A stretch of DNA of 16,656 nt from CAZPMT01 sp964587655 (GTDB lineage Bacteria > Hydrogenedentota > Hydrogenedentia > Hydrogenedentales > SLHB01): NCBI GenBank assembly GCA_964587655.1, contig CAZPMT010000129.1, forward strand, positions 1 to 16,656. Direction: 5' to 3'. The translations under genes were made by a program, and so were the position numbers. Within the stretch, counting starts at the first letter, position 1. Every line of letters begins with the position of its first letter. This document shows, in pieces, positions 1 through 8,240 of this stretch. The notes under the pieces are model-generated. The model ran no database searches and was not told the DNA's origin. It saw only the letters and a program-made list of their open reading frames with translations.

Positions 1-85
1 CGGTCGACTAATTCGACCTCGAGGGAACCTTTTGCCCCGCCGCGCGTATGCCTCAGCCCTGATAGCGCTCGGAAGGGCTCGGATG

Positions 86-98
86 GCCGTGTCACGGC
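86..98. promoter_or_regulatory. Operator-like inverted repeat upstream of the response regulator
   Basis: GCCGTG-T-CACGGC is a perfect 13-bp palindrome 52 bp before the first gene. The same half-sites recur at 131-136 (CACGGC) and 153-158 (GCCGTG, overlapping the start codon region). The repeated half-sites could bind a dimeric regulator. No cognate regulator is known, and GC-rich sequence makes chance occurrence possible. I saw nothing else in bases 1-149. Confidence 0.3.
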
Positions 99-149
99 AG
101 CACGAGCCCGCTAGTCGCGATTCTGGTTGTCACGGCAGAAATAGCTTTC

Positions 150-533
150 ATGGCCGTGATACTTATCGTCGAAGATGATGGCTTTCTCCGCGACGACGCG
201 GAGATGATGATCCAGGATTTGGGTCACGATATCCTCTCGGCCAGCGACGTCGACGAGGCGCTTTCGCTGCTGCGTTCGCCCCGGCGGATCGATGCGCTGT
301 TTACCGATATCTACCTCAAGCGCGCCGTCCGCGGCGGCTATGAGATTGCGGATCAGGCCATCAAGCTGCGGTTGAATTTGCCGGTGCTCTATACGACCGG
401 CACGACCATCGACGACAAGATGAAGACCTTGTTTGTCGACGGCGCGCACTTCCTTCAGAAGCCGTACACCCGATTTCAACTGCAAAGCTCGGTTGAAATA
501 CTGCTCGCACCGGTAGCCTTAAGTCCTGCGTAA
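150..533 (+). CDS. Single-domain response regulator (CheY-like receiver)
   Basis: This 127-residue protein is one receiver domain with no output domain. The acidic metal-binding pair is D9/D10 (in VEDDG), the predicted phosphoacceptor is D53 (FTDIYL), the switch threonine lies in YTTG (about 82-83), and the conserved lysine is K104 (QKPY). Such proteins accept phosphate from a histidine kinase and act by protein contact or as phosphate sinks. It lies 45 bp before a hybrid kinase on the same strand, so that kinase is the likely partner. The ribosome-binding site is weak, but no better start is visible. The family assignment is firm; the output is unknown. Confidence 0.9.
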   Translation: MAVILIVEDDGFLRDDAEMMIQDLGHDILSASDVDEALSLLRSPRRIDALFTDIYLKRAVRGGYEIADQAIKLRLNLPVLYTTGTTIDDKMKTLFVDGAHFLQKPYTRFQLQSSVEILLAPVALSPA

Positions 534-578
534 TCGATCCGCCAAGCGGGGCGAACCTACATTATCGGGAGAAATACC

Positions 579-2681
579 TTGACCCTTGCAGATGATGGGA
601 CGAGGGCACGCATCGGCGTCCCCGAGAGCACTGGAGACGTCATGCCGAAACAGGCCGAAGACGTCCTGCTGAAGGCGGGCGCGCTGCAGAGCGCGATCTT
701 CAACAGCGCCAATTTCTCCAGCATCGCCACCGACGCCAAGGGCGTCATTCAGATCTTCAACGTCGGCGCCGAACGGATGCTCGGCTACACCGCCGCCGAA
801 GTGATGAACAAGATCACCCCGGCCGACATCTCCGACCCGCAGGAAGTGATCGCGCGCGCAAAGGCTCTAAGCGTCGAACTCTCCACGCCGATTACGCCAG
901 GCTTCGAGGCATTGGTGTTCAAGGCCTCACGCGGCATCGAGGACATCTACGAGCTCACCTACATCCGCAAGGATGGCAGCCGCTTTCCGGCAGTCGTGTC
1001 GGTCACGGCGCTGCGCGACACTCAAGGCGCAATCATCGGCTATTTGCTGATCGGCACAGATAACACCGCGCGCAAGCAGGTCGAGGCAGAGCAGAAGCAG
1101 CTCGGTCAGCGCCTGCACGACCAGCAGTTCTACACGCGCTCTCTGTTCGAATCCAACGTCGACGCGCTGATGACCACCGATCCGCTCGGTATCATCACCG
1201 ACGTCAACAAGCAGATGGAGGCGCTCACCGGTTGCACGCGCGACGAATTGATCGGCGCGCCGTTCAAGAACTACTTCACCGATCCGGAGCGGGCCGAGAC
1301 GGGCATCAAACTGGTGCTGAGCCAAAAGAAGGTCACCAACTACGAACTCACCGCGCGCGCCAGGGACGGCAAGGAAACCGTGGTGTCTTACAACGCGACC
1401 ACCTTCTACGATCGGGACAGGAAACTGCAGGGCGTGTTCGCCGCGGCGCGCGACGTTACCGAGCTCAAGCGCTTCGAGCAGACGCTGCAGCAGACGAACG
1501 CCGAGCTGGAGAGTGCAACCTCCGTGGCGGAAAAGGCCAACCTCGCGAAATCGGACTTCCTTTCCAGCATGAGCCACGAGCTGCGCAGCCCGCTCAATGC
1601 CATCCTCGGTTTCGCCCAGTTGATGGAGTCCGATTCCCTGCCGCCGACGCCCGCCCAGAAGGAAAGCATAGCCCAGATTCTCCAGGCGGGGTGGCATCTG
1701 CTGAAACTGATCAACGAAATTCTCGATCTCGCGCAAATCGAGTCCAGAAAGGTGCCGCTGTCGCAGGAACCGGTGTCGCTGGCCGAAGTCATGCTCGAAT
1801 GCCAGGGCATGATCGAACCGCAGGCGCAACAGCATGGCATCCACATGACCTTTCCCCAGTTCGTCATCCCTTGTCTTGTCCAGGCCGATCGGACTCGGTT
1901 GAAGCAGGTTCTCATCAACCTGCTTTCCAACGCGATCAAATACAACTGCGAGCAGGGAACGGTCGAGGTGCAGTGCTCCGTGAGCACCCCTGGACGCATT
2001 CGCGTCAGCATCAAGGACACCGGCGCGGGACTGTCTCCTGAACAGGTGGCTCAACTATTCCAGCCGTTCAATCGTCTCGGACAAGAGGCTGGCGGCGAGG
2101 AAGGCACAGGCATCGGCCTCGTGGTGGCCAAAAAGCTGGTCGAACTGATGGCGGGTGTAATCGGCGTGGAAAGCACCGTCGGGGTGGGAAGCGTGTTCTG
2201 GTTCGAACTCGACTCGGCTGATGCGCCGGAATTGCCCGTTGAAGGAACCGAACCCATAGCACCTGCCAAATCAGAAGTCCGGAGCGGCACGCGGCTGCGC
2301 ACCCTGCTCTGTGTAGAGGACAGCCCGGCTAACCTGAAGCTGATCGGGCAACTCGTCGCGCGCCGCCCAGATATGAGCCTGCTGACCGCGACGAACGGGA
2401 ATAGCGGCATCGAACTTGCCCACGCCTCCCAGCCGGAGGTGATCCTGATGGACATCAATCTGCCTGATATCAGCGGCTTCGAAGCCCTGAAAATCCTGCG
2501 CGAAGACCCGGCCACGGCGCACATTCCCGTCGTTGCCATCAGCGCAAATGCAATGCCGCGCGACATCGAGAAGGGTCTCAATGCAGGATTCTTCCGGTAT
2601 CTCACCAAACCAATCAAGGTCAACGAGTTCATGGATACGCTGAACGAAGCATTGGCATTCGCGGAAAAGGCGGCCCCATAG
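579..2681 (+). CDS. Hybrid sensor histidine kinase (PAS-PAS-HisKA-HATPase-REC)
   Basis: The 700-residue protein has no obvious membrane segment and is probably cytosolic. Two PAS domains (about 38-165 and 185-295) sense an unknown cue. A short coiled linker leads to HisKA with the phospho-histidine H333 in SHELRSPLN. The ATPase domain shows the N box (N451, NAIKY), G1 box DTGAG (480-484) and G2 box GTGIGL (509-514). The C-terminal receiver has acidic pair E580/D581, phosphoacceptor D625 (LMDINLP) and K677 (TKP). The start used is TTG at 579, preceded by GGGAGA. An ATG at 642, preceded by GGAGA, is an equally good alternative and would only trim 21 residues. The gene sits between a lone receiver and a receiver-cyclase, so phosphate may be passed among three receivers. 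Confidence 0.93.
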   Translation: MTLADDGTRARIGVPESTGDVMPKQAEDVLLKAGALQSAIFNSANFSSIATDAKGVIQIFNVGAERMLGYTAAEVMNKITPADISDPQEVIARAKALSVELSTPITPGFEALVFKASRGIEDIYELTYIRKDGSRFPAVVSVTALRDTQGAIIGYLLIGTDNTARKQVEAEQKQLGQRLHDQQFYTRSLFESNVDALMTTDPLGIITDVNKQMEALTGCTRDELIGAPFKNYFTDPERAETGIKLVLSQKKVTNYELTARARDGKETVVSYNATTFYDRDRKLQGVFAAARDVTELKRFEQTLQQTNAELESATSVAEKANLAKSDFLSSMSHELRSPLNAILGFAQLMESDSLPPTPAQKESIAQILQAGWHLLKLINEILDLAQIESRKVPLSQEPVSLAEVMLECQGMIEPQAQQHGIHMTFPQFVIPCLVQADRTRLKQVLINLLSNAIKYNCEQGTVEVQCSVSTPGRIRVSIKDTGAGLSPEQVAQLFQPFNRLGQEAGGEEGTGIGLVVAKKLVELMAGVIGVESTVGVGSVFWFELDSADAPELPVEGTEPIAPAKSEVRSGTRLRTLLCVEDSPANLKLIGQLVARRPDMSLLTATNGNSGIELAHASQPEVILMDINLPDISGFEALKILREDPATAHIPVVAISANAMPRDIEKGLNAGFFRYLTKPIKVNEFMDTLNEALAFAEKAAP

Positions 2682-2682
2682 C

Positions 2683-3870
2683 ATGGTGAGTGCAGCCGAC
2701 ATTCTCAACGCCAGAATCCTGGTCGTCGATGATGTGGAAGCCAACGTCCGTTTGCTCGAGCGCATGCTGCGCGGCGCCGGCTATGCTTCCGTCGCCTCCA
2801 CGATGGATCCGTACGAAGTCTGTGAGCTCCACAGAAAGAACCGCTACGACCTGATCCTGCTCGATCTACAGATGCCCGGCATGGATGGATTCCAGGTGAT
2901 GGAAGGCCTCAAAGAGATTGAGGCCGGCGGCTACCTTCCCGTTCTCGTGGTCACGGCCCAGCCGGATCACAAGCTGCGCGCGCTGCAAGCCGGCGCGAAG
3001 GATTTCGTCAGCAAGCCGTTTGATCTGGTCGAGGTGCTCACGCGCGCCAACAACATGCTCGAGGTGCGCTTGTTGCACATGGAAACCAAGAACCACGCCA
3101 AAGTGTTGGAGCAGACGCTGCGGGAGGTAGAGGAAAGCCGCGAGTTGATCCGCCGCCAGAGCAGCGAGGTCAAGACCCTCTACGATAAAATCGTAGTCGA
3201 GCAGAAGCTGTCAGAGAGGCTCCTGCTCAACGTGCTGCCCCATGCCATTGCCGAACGGTTGAAAGGGCGCCGCGAGGAAATCGGCGACGGCTTCGCGGAA
3301 GTCATCGCCGATAGCTTCCCGGAAGCAACAGTGTTGTTCGCGGATATCGTAGGGTTTACGAAGTTTTCCATTGGTGTGAGCCCCGAGCGGCTCGTGGTTC
3401 TTCTCAATGAGATTTTCTCCGATTTTGATACCATCGCAGACAACCGTGGCCTCGAAAAAATCAAAAGTATTGGCGATGCGTACATGGCTGCCGCCGGACT
3501 GCCCGTACCCGTGGACGATCACGCGGTGCGGGCGGCGCACATGGCGCTGGATATGCTTGACGCGATGGCCCGCTTCAATGAGCGCAGCGGCTACGAATTT
3601 CATATTCGAGTCGGCCTCAACAGCGGCGCGGTGGTGGCGGGCGTCATTGGCAAGCGCAAGTTCATATACGACTTGTGGGGCGCCGCCGTGAACACCGCCA
3701 GCCGGATGGAATCCCACGGCGTTGCCGGACATGTGCAGATCACGGAGGCCACCCGGTCGCGCCTCGGCGAGCCTTTCCTGTTCGAAGAGCGCGGCGCCAT
3801 CGACGTCAAGGACATGGGTGAGCTCCGAACTTGGTTCCTGACCGGCAGGAGCAGCGCGTTGCTGGGATGA
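2683..3870 (+). CDS. Receiver-class III adenylate cyclase
   Basis: The 395-residue protein starts 1 nt after the kinase stop, so the two genes are almost certainly cotranscribed. Residues 10-125 form a receiver (D16/D17, phosphoacceptor D61 in LLDLQMP, K111). Residues about 135-180 form a helical signalling linker. The class III cyclase domain follows, with metal-binding aspartates D221 (FADIVGF) and D265 (GDAYMA). In class III cyclases a Lys before the second Asp and an Asp in the YDxWG segment select adenine; here K261 and D330 occupy those places. N337 and R341 (VNTASRME) are the transition-state residues. All catalytic positions are present, so phosphorylation-controlled cAMP synthesis is predicted. 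The substrate is inferred from residues only. Confidence 0.92.
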   Translation: MVSAADILNARILVVDDVEANVRLLERMLRGAGYASVASTMDPYEVCELHRKNRYDLILLDLQMPGMDGFQVMEGLKEIEAGGYLPVLVVTAQPDHKLRALQAGAKDFVSKPFDLVEVLTRANNMLEVRLLHMETKNHAKVLEQTLREVEESRELIRRQSSEVKTLYDKIVVEQKLSERLLLNVLPHAIAERLKGRREEIGDGFAEVIADSFPEATVLFADIVGFTKFSIGVSPERLVVLLNEIFSDFDTIADNRGLEKIKSIGDAYMAAAGLPVPVDDHAVRAAHMALDMLDAMARFNERSGYEFHIRVGLNSGAVVAGVIGKRKFIYDLWGAAVNTASRMESHGVAGHVQITEATRSRLGEPFLFEERGAIDVKDMGELRTWFLTGRSSALLG

Positions 3871-3872
3871 CG

Positions 3873-3903
3873 CACGGAAACGCCGAGGGCGACACGCTCC
3901 GTG
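3873..3903 (+). terminator. Stem-loop after the cyclase gene, possible weak terminator
   Basis: Arms CACGGA (3873-3878) and TCCGTG (3898-3903) pair perfectly and enclose a second hairpin, CGCC-GAG-GGCG (3881-3891). It begins 2 nt after the cyclase stop. There is no T tract, so it is not a canonical intrinsic terminator. It could act in RNA 3'-end protection or Rho-dependent ending. Confidence 0.3.
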
Positions 3904-3929
3904 GCCATGGGAGGCGGCATTAGGCTGAC

Positions 3930-4155
3930 GGGGATCGCAAAGCGTTTCTGGAAATTCCATGTGTCATGACCCTACCGATTCTGCGTCCGGAGTCGCGAGC
4001 GCCACTTGATCCGGTTGCCGGCCAACATGTATCGTCATTCACTCAGCGGATCCGCGGTGTCGACTGCTTCGTGCGTAGGCGCCGGGTCCGGGTGTGTCAG
4101 AACGACCAGGTACCTCCATGCAGATCAGAACGACACGGCGCGGGTTCATCCGCGC
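3930..4155 (+). repeat. Direct repeat copy A (RAYT fragment plus Tat-PHP leader region)
   Basis: This ~226-bp stretch matches 11161-11381 at about 90% by eye, with one ~5-bp length difference near 3968-3975. It begins inside a RAYT coding fragment (DRKAFLE, 3933-3953). It runs through the non-coding leader found before the PHP gene, and ends a few codons into that gene's twin-arginine leader. The upstream flank (3904-3929) has no match to the sequence before copy B, so the left boundary is sharp. Confidence 0.9.
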
Positions 4156-4354
4156 TGGCGCGCATGGGGTCTATGCGGGCCGGCTGGCGCTGAAGGACCT
4201 GTTTGGCGGCGTCCCGCAGCGGGCGCGCGACAAACGGAACGCGTGCATTGCACACGCCTATCTTGAGCACGGCTACACCATGAAACAGATAGCCAGCTTC
4301 CTTGGTTTGCACTATAGCAGCGTGAGCGTCACTATACATAAGGCGGAGCGATGA
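4118..4354 (+). pseudogene. Chimeric ORF: Tat leader start fused to RAYT C-terminal domain
   Basis: Read from ATG 4118, the 78-residue ORF begins MQIRTTRRGFIRAG, matching the start of the Tat-PHP gene at 11344 (MQIGTTRRGFIRAA). From about residue 23 it becomes the C-terminal part of a REP-associated tyrosine transposase. That part includes the helix-turn-helix-like segment at residues 51-70 (HGYTMKQIASFLGLHYSSVS), typical of the RAYT tail. The catalytic domain with the HUH motif and tyrosine is absent, so it cannot transpose. The Shine-Dalgarno GAGGTG of copy B is changed to CAGGTA here. It is most likely a deletion junction rather than a working gene, though the frame is open across the join. 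Confidence 0.75.
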
Positions 4355-4368
4355 ACCTGATAATTCAA

Positions 4369-4376
4369 GACCTGAC
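4369..4376 (+). repeat. Right-end terminal repeat of the RAYT element
   Basis: GACCTGAC lies 14 bp after the RAYT C-terminal stop. It is the exact reverse complement of GTCAGGTC at 11043-11050, which precedes the RAYT N-terminal fragment. RAYT genes of this kind are often bracketed by such short GGTCAGGTC-type ends, so this marks the right end of the element. Confidence 0.55.
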
Positions 4377-4435
4377 TCATCTGCCCCCGCCGAACCGGGG
4401 CACCGCCATCCCAGCAGGAAGAAAGGAAAGAACGT

Positions 4436-7129
4436 ATGAGAGAATCAAGCAAGGAATCGTCTCCACTCTGGCATACACTCTCAAGGGAAGTAGTGTTCTC
4501 TCAGTTGGAAACGTCGCCCGCTGGGTTGAGACAGGTTGAGGCGGCCCGGCGTCTAGCGGAATCCGGTCCGAACGAACTGCAAGCCGCTCACCACATTTCC
4601 CCTTGGAAAATCCTCCTTGAGCAGTTCAAGAACGTGCTGATTATCATTCTGCTCGCCGCGGTGACGCTCTCCGCCTTCATGGGGCATGGTATCGAATCCA
4701 TCGTGATAGGCATCATCGTGCTGTTTTCGGTGGTGTTGGGTTTCGTGCAGGAGTATCGCGCCGAACGCGCTATCGAGGCATTGAGGAAAATGGCCGCGCC
4801 TACGGCGGCCGCGCTTCGCGATGGAGAGGAGATTGAAATCCCAGCCCGCGAGCTTGTGCCGGGCGATCTCGTTCTCTTGCGGGCAGGCGACAGAATCCCG
4901 GCCGATCTCAGGCTTGTCGAGGCCGTCAATCTGCAAATCGAGGAAGCCGCGCTCACGGGCGAGTCGGTTCCGGTGGAAAAGCACGTCGATTCCCTCGCCA
5001 ACGGCGAACTTGCCCTGGGCGATCGCAAGAACATGGCCTACGCAGGTACGGCAGCCACCTATGGGCGGGGCAGCGCGGTCGTCGTCGCCACGGGTATGGA
5101 CACCGAGTTCGGCAAGATAGCCCGAATGCTCCAGACCATCGAAACGGGCAAGACCCCGTTGCAGGAAAACCTGGATCGAGTCGGTCATGCACTGGCACGG
5201 GTTGCATTCGTGGTCGTGGCGGTCATCGTTGCCCTCGGCCTCTTCCGCGGGCAACCGTTCGTCGAAATGCTGATTCTCGGCATTGCGCTCGCCGTGGCCG
5301 TCGTTCCCGAGGCATTGCCGGCAGTCGTCACGATCTCTCTTGCTATCGGGGTGCAAAGGATGGTCAAACGGAACGCGTTGATGCGCCGTCTGTCGGCGGT
5401 CGAAACGCTCGGCAGCACGTCGGTCATCTGCTCCGACAAAACGGGCACACTGACCAAAGACGAGATGACGGTTCGCAAGGTCCTTGTGGCGGGGCGAGTG
5501 CTGGATGTTTCCGGCGCGGGGTACGAGCCGCACGGACAGTTCTCGTGCGACGGCCTCTCAGTCGAACCTTCCGGCGCGCTCCGGACGTTGCTGCAGGCCG
5601 CCACGCTCGCCTCGGATGCACACATCGTTCACAACGAGCAGGAGGGGCGCTGGCGCGTGAAGGGTGACCCGACCGAGGGTGCATTGGTGGTGGCTGCCGC
5701 CAAAGCGGGGTTGAAGAAAACAGACCTCGACGCACAGTTTCCCCGCGTGAACGAGATTCCGTTCACATCCGAAACCAAACGTATGACCACGCTGCACACG
5801 GGACCGGAGGGCGTCGTTGCCTATTCCAAAGGTGCGCCGGAAGTCATCCTTGAGACATGTTTGCGTCAATTGACATCGGATGGGGCAACGCCGCTTGACG
5901 CTACGAGCCGGGAGGCGATTCTCGAGACGGCCCGCCAGATGGCAAGCGACGCATTGCGCATCCTTGCGGTTGCATCCAGGTCTGGCGCGACACTGGAAAA
6001 CGCCGAACATGAAATGACGTTCCTGGGGCTGGTGGGCATGATCGATCCGCCCCGTCCTGAAGCCAAGGCGGCGATTCGTACGTGTGAGGATGCCGGTATT
6101 CGCCCCGTGATGATTACGGGCGACCACCCCTTAACCGCTCAGGCGGTGGCCCGCGAACTGGGCCTGCTCAAGGCGGGACGCGTTGTGACCGGAGCGGAAC
6201 TCGAAGCCATGAGCGAGGCTGAGCTTGACCGTGAGGTGGAAAACATCGAGGTGTATGCGCGCGTTTCTCCTGCGCATAAGTTGCGGGTGGTCACGGCCTT
6301 TCAGAAGAAGGGCCACATTGTCGCCATGACGGGCGACGGGGTGAACGATGCGCCCGCATTGAAGAAGGCCGATATTGGGATCGCAATGGGCATCACCGGG
6401 ACGGATGTGAGCAAGGAAGCCGCGGCCATGACCCTGACCGACGACAACTTCACTTCCATCGTCGCTGCAGTCGAAGAAGGCCGGGGCATCTTTGGCAACA
6501 TCAAGAAGTATCTGATGTACCTGCTCTCGTCCAACATCGGCGAGATCGGCCTGATGGCGGGCGCTTCAATCGCGGGTTTGCCGCTGCCCTTGAGCGCCGT
6601 CCAGATCCTCTACGTCAATCTCGCCACAGACGGATTGCCGGCATTGGCCTTGGCCATAGACCCGCCAGAATCCGACTTGATGCGCCGCAAGCCTCGAGAC
6701 CCGCGCACGGGCGTCTTCACGCGGCCGGTCGTCGGTTTGATGGTGGTGGGCGGATTATGGTCAACGCTGGTGAACTTGGGCATATTCGTCTGGGCGTTGA
6801 ACTCGGGCCGCAGTCCTGAAGAAGCGATGACGATGACGTTCGTTTCACTGGTGCTGATTCAGTTCTTCAAGGCATACAATTTCCGCTCCGACCGCCACTC
6901 CGTGCTTAATCGCCCCTTTGCCAACAAGTGGCTTAACGTGGCGATTATATGGGAGTTGTTGCTGTTAGCCCTGATTGTCTATGTGCCGTTCCTGCATGAG
7001 CCGTTCGACACGTTTGCTCTGCCGCTGATTGATTGGGTCATCGTCATTGCCTTGGCCCTCACGATTTCGCCCGTACTGGAGGCCGCTAAGTGGCTGGAAC
7101 GGCGTGGCTGGCTTGGGGGGGCGAGCTAA
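4436..7129 (+). CDS. P2-type Ca2+-transporting ATPase
   Basis: The 897-residue protein is a full-length P-type ATPase of the SERCA/PMR1-like class, exporting Ca2+ from the cytosol. Visible motifs are TGES (174-177), the phosphorylated D334 in DKTGTLT, KGAPE (465-469), TGD (561-563) and GDGVND (633-638). Ca2+-site residues typical of P2A pumps are present: E292 in the TM4 motif PEALP, N700 and E703 (SSNIGE), and N728 and D732 (NLATDG). About ten membrane segments are expected, with an N-terminal cation-ATPase domain at 10-80. PEALP replaces the more usual PEGLP. The start has AGGAAAG 5 nt upstream. A GCCCC/GGGGC hairpin (4383-4401) lies in its leader. Ca2+ is strongly favoured; Mn2+ remains possible. 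Confidence 0.93.
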   Translation: MRESSKESSPLWHTLSREVVFSQLETSPAGLRQVEAARRLAESGPNELQAAHHISPWKILLEQFKNVLIIILLAAVTLSAFMGHGIESIVIGIIVLFSVVLGFVQEYRAERAIEALRKMAAPTAAALRDGEEIEIPARELVPGDLVLLRAGDRIPADLRLVEAVNLQIEEAALTGESVPVEKHVDSLANGELALGDRKNMAYAGTAATYGRGSAVVVATGMDTEFGKIARMLQTIETGKTPLQENLDRVGHALARVAFVVVAVIVALGLFRGQPFVEMLILGIALAVAVVPEALPAVVTISLAIGVQRMVKRNALMRRLSAVETLGSTSVICSDKTGTLTKDEMTVRKVLVAGRVLDVSGAGYEPHGQFSCDGLSVEPSGALRTLLQAATLASDAHIVHNEQEGRWRVKGDPTEGALVVAAAKAGLKKTDLDAQFPRVNEIPFTSETKRMTTLHTGPEGVVAYSKGAPEVILETCLRQLTSDGATPLDATSREAILETARQMASDALRILAVASRSGATLENAEHEMTFLGLVGMIDPPRPEAKAAIRTCEDAGIRPVMITGDHPLTAQAVARELGLLKAGRVVTGAELEAMSEAELDREVENIEVYARVSPAHKLRVVTAFQKKGHIVAMTGDGVNDAPALKKADIGIAMGITGTDVSKEAAAMTLTDDNFTSIVAAVEEGRGIFGNIKKYLMYLLSSNIGEIGLMAGASIAGLPLPLSAVQILYVNLATDGLPALALAIDPPESDLMRRKPRDPRTGVFTRPVVGLMVVGGLWSTLVNLGIFVWALNSGRSPEEAMTMTFVSLVLIQFFKAYNFRSDRHSVLNRPFANKWLNVAIIWELLLLALIVYVPFLHEPFDTFALPLIDWVIVIALALTISPVLEAAKWLERRGWLGGAS

Positions 7130-7227
7130 TTCCATCGAGCATGGTCCTCCCGATCAGAAAGGGATTGCCGTCGCAATCTGAATTGCCCTTACCTCCAGTT
7201 GCCATCAGAGAGAGGAGTCGACACGTA

Positions 7228-7320
7228 ATGGAAAAGCAAATCTGGATTACCTCACAGGGTGCTCTTCGGGGTCTGGCGATTGGAGTTACGGTCTCGGAAT
7301 CCATGGGGAAGGCACGATGA
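7228..7320 (+). CDS. Possible 30-residue leader peptide, coupled to the channel gene
   Basis: An ATG at 7228, with purine-rich AGAGAGGAG (about 7207-7217) upstream, opens a 30-residue frame. Its stop TGA overlaps the next gene's start in an ATGA arrangement at 7317-7320. This is the geometry of translational coupling. The peptide starts MEKQIWITSQ and has no recognised domain. It could be a regulatory leader, the remnant of a larger gene, or chance. The rest of 7130-7316 holds nothing I recognise. Confidence 0.3.
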   Translation: MEKQIWITSQGALRGLAIGVTVSESMGKAR

Positions 7321-8129
7321 GTACGACCATTTCCGATCTCGCACGTGGCCCGCGCGAGCGTGTCCGCGTTTTCATCGAAAATCGGCGCTTCGAAAGAGCA
7401 ATCACCATGCTGATCGTTGCGAACGCCATCACGCTTGGAATAGAAACCTCACCCCCGGTCGTCGCACGCTTCGGCGATTTGCTTTACGTATTCGACCGCA
7501 CGGTGCTGGGAGTCTTCGTGGTCGAGTTGCTGTCGCGCTTCTTCGTCTACCGCAGTCGCTTCTTCCACGACCCGTGGCGCGTGTTCGATTTCGTCGTCGT
7601 AGGGATCGCGCTGATGCCCGCGGGCGGTGCGTTCGCCGTCCTGCGCGCCCTACGCGTGCTGCGTGTGCTGCGGCTGGTTTCGCTGGTGCCATCGATGCGC
7701 GGGGTGGTCGGCGCCCTGCTCACGGCATTGCCGGGCATGGCGTCGATCATTGGCCTGATGGCGCTCGTGCTCTACGTATCGGCGGTAATGGCCACGAAAC
7801 TCTTCGGCGCGATCGCGCCGGAGCTCTTCGGCCATCTCGGCGTCTCGCTGTTCACGCTGTTCCAGGTGATGACGGTGGAAGGCTGGCCCGACATTGCGCG
7901 CGGCGTCATGGCGCAGTCGCCGTATGCCTGGATCTTCTTCGTCGTCTACCTGCTCATCGCGACGTTCATGGTGTTGAACCTGTTCATCGCGGTGGTCGTC
8001 AACGCGATGCAGTCGCAGGTCACAGAAGACCTCAAGGGGGAGGGAGATGCGCACACCCGGTTGATCCTCGACGAGGTACGCGCGTTGCGGCGAGAGATCG
8101 AGGCGTTGCGCGGGCCTTCCAAATCGTGA
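7317..8129 (+). CDS. Six-TM voltage-gated cation channel (BacNav/CavMr-like)
   Basis: The 270-residue protein has the size and layout of single-repeat bacterial voltage-gated channels, which assemble as homotetramers. S1 spans about 26-44 and S2 about 58-76. The S4 sensor carries arginines at three-residue spacing (R110, R113, R116, R119). The pore loop reads FTLFQVMTVEGWPD (179-192), followed by S6 (205-232) ending in a conserved NLFIAVVV segment. A short C-terminal coiled coil (about 247-266) would help tetramerisation. NaChBac has TLESW in the filter. The Gly in place of Ser, and the Asp two residues after Trp, instead resemble the calcium-selective bacterial channel CavMr. Position directly after a Ca2+ pump fits that reading. 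Selectivity is inferred. Confidence 0.88.
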   Translation: MSTTISDLARGPRERVRVFIENRRFERAITMLIVANAITLGIETSPPVVARFGDLLYVFDRTVLGVFVVELLSRFFVYRSRFFHDPWRVFDFVVVGIALMPAGGAFAVLRALRVLRVLRLVSLVPSMRGVVGALLTALPGMASIIGLMALVLYVSAVMATKLFGAIAPELFGHLGVSLFTLFQVMTVEGWPDIARGVMAQSPYAWIFFVVYLLIATFMVLNLFIAVVVNAMQSQVTEDLKGEGDAHTRLILDEVRALRREIEALRGPSKS

Positions 8130-8240
8130 TATCATGCGGAGATAGACCGATGGGCCCGCCGTCGTCCCCGCCGTCGGCGGCGGTATGGAACCAGTGCCCC
8201 AGGCGGTGCGGTTCATGAGCGCGCCAGCAGCATCAACTTA

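Noticed and set aside
1..60. EcfG-type stress promoter (GGAAC near 25) or cloning-vector end (SalI and XhoI sites)
   Set aside because: The matching -10 element (GTT) is absent at proper spacing, and two six-base sites in GC-rich DNA are not evidence of vector.
927..2054. Long open frame on the minus strand opposite the hybrid kinase
   Set aside because: It lies antisense to a gene with clear domains, shows no recognisable motif, and reflects GC-rich codon bias.
4351..4539. 62-codon frame overlapping the start of the Ca2+-ATPase
   Set aside because: It overlaps the ATPase in another frame and has no ribosome-binding site or known motif.
4553..5533. Minus-strand open frame inside the Ca2+-ATPase
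   Set aside because: The product is rich in His, Arg and Asp with no family features; it is a shadow of the ATPase.
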